From positions 1 to 18,279 of the forward strand of contig JAMDEE010000014.1 of NCBI GenBank assembly GCA_023487605.1: a stretch of 18,279 bases of DNA, in the 5' to 3' direction. This stretch comes from Patescibacteria group bacterium. GTDB taxonomy: Bacteria > Patescibacteriota > Microgenomatia > Levybacterales > UBA12049. The notes under the pieces are model-generated. The model was not told the DNA's origin, searched no databases, and saw only the letters and a list, made by a program, of their open reading frames with translations. Of the stretch, positions 14,025 through 18,279 are shown piece after piece (positions within the stretch are counted from its first letter, which is position 1; each line of letters starts with the position of its first letter). The position numbers were made by a program, and so were the translations under genes.

Positions 14025-15116
14025 ATGAACTTGAGAAGCATAAAAGATGAGGATGTAAAAAACAAAAAGGTCTTTTTCAGGGCGGATTTGGATGTTCCTT
14101 TGGAAAACGGAAAAATTAAAGATACGACAAGGCTAAAAGCATGGCTACCTACTTTGGAATATCTTCTTAAAAATCAAGCTCATGTTTTTATCGCAGGCCA
14201 TCTGGGAAGGCCAAAGCCAAAGTTAAGATTTAATAATTCGGAATTAAGAATCGAAGAGCCGGAATTTAGCTTAAGGCCTGTTGCCGAGTGGTTAAAAAAC
14301 CAGCTTGAAATACACAGCGAGCTAAAAGGGGTTGATATCGGGGGATTTAAAGGGTGGGAAATTACCGGCAACGTTTCTCTGCTTGAAAACTTAAGGTTTT
14401 ACAAAGAAGAAGAAGCAAATCCTTCGACAAGCTCGGGACAAGCTTTTTCTCAAAAACTCGCCTCAATAGCCGACATTTATGTCAACGATGCTTTTTCCTC
14501 TTCGCACAGAGCGCATGCATCGATAGTCGGTGTAGCAAAGCTCATTCCGCGTTTTGCCGGATTCAGGCTTTTGGAAGAGGTAGACACTCTCTCCCGTGTT
14601 TTAGAAAACCCAAAAAGACCGTTGGTAATGATTATAGGCGGAGCAAAAATTGAAACAAAACTCCCCTTGGTAGAAAAAATGCACGGATTTTCCGACTATG
14701 TTTTGGTGGGAGGAGAAATAGCGGAAAACGATAAAGTATTGTTAAAAGTACAGCACGAAAAAATAAAAGCTAAAAAGTCAATTCTTTTGGTCGCCGACTT
14801 AACCGAAAACAAAAAAGATATTACCGAAAAAACTGCGGAAAATTTTCTTCAAGTTTGCCAGGCGGCGCAAACAGTAGTTTGGAACGGGCCGATGGGTTTG
14901 ATCGAAGAAGAGGAATATCAGAAAGGCACAAATATTTTGGCCGAAGGTTTGGGAAGCCTTTCTTCGTATAGAATTGTAGGCGGAGGAGACACTTTAGGAT
15001 TCTTAAAGGAAAAAAATATTTTGGATAAATTTTCTTTTGTTTCAACGGGAGGGGGAGCAATGCTTGAATTTTTAGCGGGGGAGAAACTTCCCGGAATAGA
15101 AATTTTAAAAAAATAA
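14025..15116 (+). CDS. pgk: Phosphoglycerate kinase, compact form with inserted repeats
   Basis: Pgk transfers the phosphate of 1,3-bisphosphoglycerate to ADP. At 363 residues it is shorter than the usual 390-400. Motifs: FFRADLDVPL (R19, with the usual DxNVP Asn changed to Asp), GHLGRPK, ENLRF, VNDAFSSSHRAHAS, IIGGAKIETKL, VVWNGPMG, GGGDTLGFL and STGGGAMLEFLAGEKLPG. Most of the shortening lies between LLVADLT and the DIGP-like DITEKTAENF (about 255-275), plus a reduced loop after GGEIA. There are also two additions: a near-duplicate heptad, LRFNNSE/LRIEEPE (67-80), and PSTSSGQA (133-140) before FSQKLASIADIYVNDAF. No clear promoter or Shine-Dalgarno site is seen, so it may be read through from the upstream gene 61 bp away. 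The gap gene follows after 45 bp. Confidence 0.93.
   Translation: MNLRSIKDEDVKNKKVFFRADLDVPLENGKIKDTTRLKAWLPTLEYLLKNQAHVFIAGHLGRPKPKLRFNNSELRIEEPEFSLRPVAEWLKNQLEIHSELKGVDIGGFKGWEITGNVSLLENLRFYKEEEANPSTSSGQAFSQKLASIADIYVNDAFSSSHRAHASIVGVAKLIPRFAGFRLLEEVDTLSRVLENPKRPLVMIIGGAKIETKLPLVEKMHGFSDYVLVGGEIAENDKVLLKVQHEKIKAKKSILLVADLTENKKDITEKTAENFLQVCQAAQTVVWNGPMGLIEEEEYQKGTNILAEGLGSLSSYRIVGGGDTLGFLKEKNILDKFSFVSTGGGAMLEFLAGEKLPGIEILKK
14223..14264. repeat. Tandem 21-bp near-duplicate within pgk
   Basis: Two consecutive 21-bp units (14223-14243 and 14244-14264) both begin TTAAGA and end CGGAA, and encode LRFNNSE and LRIEEPE. They lie in the loop after GHLGRPK, where other Pgk proteins are short. Confidence 0.5.
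14421..14443. repeat. Dispersed-element copy inserted in pgk
   Basis: A 23-bp stretch beginning CCTTCGACAAGCTC and ending GGGACAAGC encodes PSTSSGQA in frame. It has its own near-repeat structure (ACAAGC twice), and rpe carries a shorter relative at 7821-7837. Confidence 0.6.
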
Positions 15117-15124
15117 AATTCCCC

Positions 15125-15153
15125 TTGCCAGTTTTTTTTAACAGGTTTATACT
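15125..15153 (+). promoter_or_regulatory. gap promoter, leaderless geometry
   Basis: TTGCCA (15125-15130), a 17-nt spacer containing eight consecutive T, and TATACT (15148-15153) stand 8 nt before the ATG at 15162. Each hexamer matches the consensus at five of six positions. It allows gap and the overlapping kinase gene to be transcribed separately from pgk. Confidence 0.65.
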
Positions 15154-15161
15154 AAATTTAT

Positions 15162-16223
15162 ATGACGCGTGTTGCGATAAACGGATACGGAAGAATCGGA
15201 AGGCTTGCCCACAGGGTTGTTTTGGAAAGATTTCTTCAGGATATAGATATTGTTGCGATAAACGCCGGTTCCTCAACAGACATTAAGGGTTGGATGTACC
15301 TTCTTAAGTACGATACCACTTATGGGCCAATACTCGACAGGCCGATTTCATACCAGGAGGCAGAACAAAACCCGTCTACGAGCAAGCTTCTTGGATATTT
15401 AATCGTAGACAAGGCCAAAATTCCAGTTTACAGCGAAAAAGACCCGACGCTTCTCCCGTGGAAAGACTTAAACGTTGACGTTGTCATTGAATCAACCGGA
15501 CATTTTACATCCGAGGAGAAACTAAAATCCCATATCCAGGCCGGAGCAAAAGCTGCGGTTTTGTCGGCGCCCGTAAAAGAGGGGGATATTAACACATACG
15601 TTTTATCGGTTAACGGGCAAAATTACAAAGGAGAAAATTTAATCAGCAACGCTTCCTGCACCACTAATTGCATAACACCCGTGGCAAAAGTTATGGTGGA
15701 CCATTTCGGTGTTGAAAAAGCAATGATGACAACTGTTCACGGTTACACCTCCGACCAGAGGCTTCAGGACGGAGGGCACAAGGACTACAGAAGGGCAAGA
15801 GCGGCAGCTTTAAATATTATTCCGACTTCAACCGGCGCGACAATTGCCGCCGCCAAGGCTTTGCCCGAACTCTCGGGTATTTTTCAGGGACTTTCGATAA
15901 GGGTACCGGTTCCCGCGGGTTCTTTATCGGATTTTACGTTTCTTCTTAAAAGGGAAACATCAAAAGATGAAGTAAATAATGTTTTTAAACAGGAGATCCA
16001 AAACCCGGTTTTCGAGGGAATTCTTATGGCAACAGAAGACCCCTTGGTTTCAAGCGACATAATCGGCAATCCCTATTCAGCAATCGTTGACCTTTCCTTA
16101 ACTCAAGTTATTGGAAATTTGGTCAAAGTAGTTGCTTGGTACGACAATGAATACGGTTATGCGAACAGGTTGGTTGAGGAGACAATAATGGTTGGTAATA
16201 AACTTTCTGCTCCTAATTTATGA
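15162..16223 (+). CDS. gap: Glyceraldehyde-3-phosphate dehydrogenase, type I
   Basis: GAPDH oxidatively phosphorylates glyceraldehyde 3-phosphate to 1,3-bisphosphoglycerate, the substrate of the adjacent Pgk. It has 353 residues, slightly longer than usual. The nucleotide-binding start is VAINGYGRIGR. The active site is SNASCTTNC with C166, and HGYTSDQR carries H193. The substrate segment HKDYRRARAAALNIIPTSTGA and the C-terminal WYDNEYGYANR are intact. Two positions that set NAD preference differ from NAD-specific enzymes: the Asp after AIN is Ala (A35), and the Leu-Pro pair after RLxD is Gly-Gly (204-205). NADP or dual use is therefore possible. A predicted promoter ends 8 nt upstream of the ATG. 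The TGA stop overlaps the next start as ATGA. Confidence 0.96.
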   Translation: MTRVAINGYGRIGRLAHRVVLERFLQDIDIVAINAGSSTDIKGWMYLLKYDTTYGPILDRPISYQEAEQNPSTSKLLGYLIVDKAKIPVYSEKDPTLLPWKDLNVDVVIESTGHFTSEEKLKSHIQAGAKAAVLSAPVKEGDINTYVLSVNGQNYKGENLISNASCTTNCITPVAKVMVDHFGVEKAMMTTVHGYTSDQRLQDGGHKDYRRARAAALNIIPTSTGATIAAAKALPELSGIFQGLSIRVPVPAGSLSDFTFLLKRETSKDEVNNVFKQEIQNPVFEGILMATEDPLVSSDIIGNPYSAIVDLSLTQVIGNLVKVVAWYDNEYGYANRLVEETIMVGNKLSAPNL

Positions 16224-16807
16224 CAGCTCCTGTAGATATTCCCGGCATTAGAAATATTACTATTTCCGGAAGAATTGGAACCGGTAAAACAACTCTGGCT
16301 TTAAAACTCGGAGAAGCGTTAGGCTGGGAGGTTTTGGACGGGGGGAAAATATTCAGGGAAACCATGCGAAGTTTAGGGAAGAACATTGTTGACTCAAGCC
16401 AAAGACCGGATAAATTCGATCTGGAATACGAGGAAATGATTAAGAAGCTGCTAAAGGAAGAAAAGCACCATATTGTCCAGAGCCATTTGGCAGGTTTTGA
16501 CGCCCAGGGACTAGAGGGCGTTTTTAAAATTTTGGTTGTTTGCAGAGATGAGAAGGACGACGATAAAGCAGATATCAGGATAGACAGGCTAATGAATAGA
16601 GACGGAATTTCTCTGGAACAGGCAAAATTTGAAATTTTGGAAAGAGAAAAACAGAACCTGGAGAAATTCAGAAGACTTTATGCAAACAGCGATCCGAGTT
16701 GGGTTTATTGGGATAAAAAATATTACGATTTAACCGTAAACACTTATTCTTATAATCAGGAAGAAGCCCTGAGATTAGTCCTCGATAATATAGGTTATAA
16801 AAAATAA
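16220..16807 (+). CDS. Cytidylate-kinase-like P-loop nucleotide kinase
   Basis: This is 195 residues. The P-loop is GRIGTGKT (17-24), followed by LALKLGEALGWEVLDGGKIFRE, like the archaeal-type cytidylate kinases. The lid region RLMNRDGISLEQAKFEILEREKQNLEKFRRLYA (from about 123) matches the R..RdgiS.eeA...i..RE pattern of that family. The expected CMP-site segment EGRLAG appears as QSHLAG, so the substrate is less certain than the fold. The best guess is phosphorylation of (d)CMP; another small-molecule kinase is possible. The ATG overlaps the gap stop by 4 nt (ATGA), suggesting translational coupling. The link with GAPDH may be only shared transcription. Confidence 0.75.
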   Translation: MTAPVDIPGIRNITISGRIGTGKTTLALKLGEALGWEVLDGGKIFRETMRSLGKNIVDSSQRPDKFDLEYEEMIKKLLKEEKHHIVQSHLAGFDAQGLEGVFKILVVCRDEKDDDKADIRIDRLMNRDGISLEQAKFEILEREKQNLEKFRRLYANSDPSWVYWDKKYYDLTVNTYSYNQEEALRLVLDNIGYKK

Positions 16808-16826
16808 CCTTACTCTTTACTTGCTG

Positions 16827-16835
16827 TGCTATAAT
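16827..16835 (+). promoter_or_regulatory. Extended -10 promoter of the CBS-methyltransferase gene
   Basis: TGC (16827-16829) followed by TATAAT (16830-16835) forms an extended -10; the -35 at 17 nt (ACCTTA) is poor. The predicted leader of about 45 nt contains the AGAGGTG ribosome-binding site at 16874-16880. Confidence 0.55.
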
Positions 16836-16886
16836 AAGTTTAATTAAAGTCCTTTAAAATTAATCTGCCGTAAAGAGGTGTTAGAT

Positions 16887-18152
16887 ATGAAAGTTTCAGA
16901 TGTCATGTCTACACAGGTAGACTTTGTAACTACAGATACCACTGTTAAAGACATCTCCCGTCTTATCTTCGGCCGCGGCATAAATGGAGTTCCCGTTTGC
17001 AAAGGAAAAAAAGTTGTCGGTTTTATAACCGAAGAGGATATACTTTCCCGGTTTCATCCCTCGATGGAAGAATTTGTAGAAGACCCAGTTCATACAAGCG
17101 ATTTCGAAGCAATGGAAAAAAGGATTACGGATATTTTATCTCTGCCGGCTAATAAAATAATGAGCAAACACCCCACAACTGTCTACGCAGATACGCCTCT
17201 TTTAAGAGCTCATTCGATGTTAATTCTTAAAAGAATAGGCAGGCTTCCAGTCGTTGATAAAAAAAGAAATCTAATTGGAATAATTTCAAAAGGGGACATT
17301 TTTAGGGGGGTGGTCGGGGAAAGATTAAATATTGAAGAGAGCGAGGAGTATAACGACTGGCTTTCAAAGCATTACCTTATCAGTATTGATTGGAAGAGAA
17401 GGATATCACATGAAATTCCGGATCTTGTTAAAATTTTAAAAAGAGAAAAAGTTAAAAATATACTTGATATCGGTTGCGGGATAGGAATGCATACGGTAGC
17501 TCTTGCAAGGGAAGGGTTTAACGTTTGCGCCTTTGAAAGAAGCGAACTGATGGTTAGGGAAGCAAAGAAAAGATTGGAGAAAGAGCCGGATGTTGTAAAA
17601 TCAAGAATTAAATTTTACTCGGGAGAATTCGAGGGCGCGGTGTTAAAAGCCGACAAACAGTGTGAGGCAGCTATTTTTATGGGAAACAGCATAAGCCATA
17701 ATCCGGACACATACCAAGATATTATTAAGCTTACGTCTAAAGTCCTGTCAAAAAAAGCCGTTATGGTTTTTCAGATAAGAAATTACGAAAACGTTTTTAA
17801 TAAAAGAAACAGGCTTTCACAGTTTAGGTTTTCCAAAGGTGAGGTTTACCAGGAGCATGCATTTGTTGAGTTTTATGATCCCTCCAGAAGTAGAAAAAAA
17901 ACAACTCTTAAAACTTCAGCTATTTTTGATTTCGACGGAAGGAGATGGAAATTCTACGGTCTAAGAAATACGCTGCTTGCCTATATTACAAAAGCGGATA
18001 TTGCAGATATTCTTAAAAGTTGCGGGTTTAAAAAAACTCGTTTTTATGGATCGTACACCGGTGAAAAGATTGATAACTGGGATTATTTATTCAGAAAACA
18101 ATTCAAACATTTGGACAGTGATTGGCTTAACGTTGTTGCTAAGAGAGGTTAG
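16887..18152 (+). CDS. CBS-domain pair fused to a class I SAM-dependent methyltransferase
   Basis: From the ATG at 16887 this is 421 residues. That start is chosen over the GTG at 16878 because AGAGGTG ends 6 nt before it. Two CBS motifs come first: KVSDVMSTQVDFVTTDTTVKD to VVGFITEEDIL (about 2-52) and KIMSKHPTTVYADTPL to LIGIISKGDIF (about 90-139). CBS pairs bind adenine nucleotides or SAM and usually regulate an attached domain. After a linker the methyltransferase has motif I, ILDIGCGIGMHTVALA (about 192-207), and the acidic residue of VCAFERSE (E217). The next motif, AAIFMGNSISH, and the KAVMVFQIRNYENV strand resemble small-molecule N-methyltransferases. The substrate is unknown. A C-terminal beta region ends VVAKRG. 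The natural reading is a methyltransferase gated by nucleotide or SAM level; that is inference. Confidence 0.85.
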   Translation: MKVSDVMSTQVDFVTTDTTVKDISRLIFGRGINGVPVCKGKKVVGFITEEDILSRFHPSMEEFVEDPVHTSDFEAMEKRITDILSLPANKIMSKHPTTVYADTPLLRAHSMLILKRIGRLPVVDKKRNLIGIISKGDIFRGVVGERLNIEESEEYNDWLSKHYLISIDWKRRISHEIPDLVKILKREKVKNILDIGCGIGMHTVALAREGFNVCAFERSELMVREAKKRLEKEPDVVKSRIKFYSGEFEGAVLKADKQCEAAIFMGNSISHNPDTYQDIIKLTSKVLSKKAVMVFQIRNYENVFNKRNRLSQFRFSKGEVYQEHAFVEFYDPSRSRKKTTLKTSAIFDFDGRRWKFYGLRNTLLAYITKADIADILKSCGFKKTRFYGSYTGEKIDNWDYLFRKQFKHLDSDWLNVVAKRG

Positions 18153-18179
18153 TGAGTAGGCTGAGATACATCGGTAACA

Positions 18180-18208
18180 CTTTTGAGTTAGAATAGCTAT
18201 CTCAAAGG
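18180..18208 (+). promoter_or_regulatory. Stem-loop running into the Shine-Dalgarno site of the last gene
   Basis: CTTTTGAG (18180-18187) can pair with CTCAAAGG (18201-18208, one G-U), and an inner TAG/CTA (18189-18191, 18197-18199) adds pairs. The 3' arm contains the first bases of the AAAGGAGGTGA ribosome-binding site (18204-18214). No T tract follows, so it is not a standard terminator. Confidence 0.4.
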
Positions 18209-18220
18209 AGGTGAAAACCG

Positions 18221-18279
18221 ATGCAATCAAAACCTGGCAGCTTTTATTTTTTCAAAGGGAAGGATATCCCCGATATTAA
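18221..18279 (+). CDS. Start of an unidentified gene, cut by the window edge
   Basis: An ATG at 18221 follows AAAGGAGGTGA by 6 nt, a perfect match to the 16S anti-Shine-Dalgarno and the strongest ribosome-binding site in the window. Nineteen codons are visible (MQSKPGSFYFFKGKDIPDI) with no stop, too few to assign a family. Confidence 0.55.
   Translation, partial: MQSKPGSFYFFKGKDIPDI

Noticed and set aside
15131..15139. T8 tract after pgk as a terminator
   Set aside because: No stem precedes it, and it fits as the spacer of the gap promoter.
15360..15395. NPSTSK in GAPDH as another copy of the pgk/rpe element
   Set aside because: The peptide is similar but the DNA (CCGTCTACGAGCAAGC) does not align convincingly, and loop length varies normally at this place in GAPDH.
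1..18279. Alternative genetic code (TGA as glycine)
   Set aside because: TGA ends gap at the expected family length, and no conserved glycine position is encoded by TGA.
1..18279. CRISPR array, insertion sequence, defence or phage genes
   Set aside because: No regularly spaced repeats, transposase, nuclease or phage-like genes were found; the repeats seen are short and irregular.

Overview
The window is 18.3 kb of compact bacterial chromosome at roughly 40% GC. The genes are housekeeping and envelope genes, almost without spacing, read with the standard code (TGA is a genuine stop, for example at the end of the GAPDH gene). The gene set, short enzymes, lack of Shine-Dalgarno sites at most starts and short extra peptides inserted in conserved enzymes suggest a Candidate Phyla Radiation (Patescibacteria) genome, probably Microgenomates. 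That placement is inference; no 16S or marker phylogeny is available here.

Layout. 1-1.25 kb: a ComF-type phosphoribosyltransferase gene, then the tmRNA gene (ssrA) with a consensus promoter and a terminator. 1.25-6.36 kb (minus strand): smpB, convergent with ssrA, preceded by an apparent envelope operon. Read 5' to 3' the operon is a secreted coiled-coil/SpoIID protein, a bacterial-PH membrane protein, a 77-residue membrane protein, and a membrane protein joining a phosphatase-like domain to a beta-propeller. 6.4-8.3 kb (plus): a membrane-anchored LytR_C protein, then rpiB and rpe. 8.3-12.9 kb (minus): two tandem paralogous class A penicillin-binding proteins. 12.9-18.2 kb (plus): a CvpA-CAP fusion, pgk, gap, a cytidylate-kinase-like gene overlapping gap, and a CBS-pair/methyltransferase fusion. 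A new gene with a strong ribosome-binding site starts at the right edge.

How they fit together. ssrA and smpB form the trans-translation (ribosome rescue) pair. The SpoIID-like protein, both PBPs, the LytR_C protein and the CvpA-CAP protein all point to peptidoglycan synthesis, remodelling and the cell surface. RpiB and Rpe interconvert pentose phosphates, and Pgk and GAPDH run lower glycolysis.

Most notable observations. (1) Several start codons lie only 6-8 nt after a good -10 hexamer, implying leaderless transcripts. (2) A related 17-23 bp element appears inside two conserved enzymes (pgk and rpe) as in-frame insertions. (3) Two divergent promoters at 12.9 kb share their -35 bases. (4) Two domain fusions are unusual: phosphatase-like/propeller and CBS/methyltransferase. 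(5) The tmRNA has a clear pseudoknot architecture and a G-U alanine identity pair, but a non-canonical T-loop and an ALSA-ending tag. I see no CRISPR array, insertion sequence, rRNA or tRNA. I do not see a convincing new defence system.
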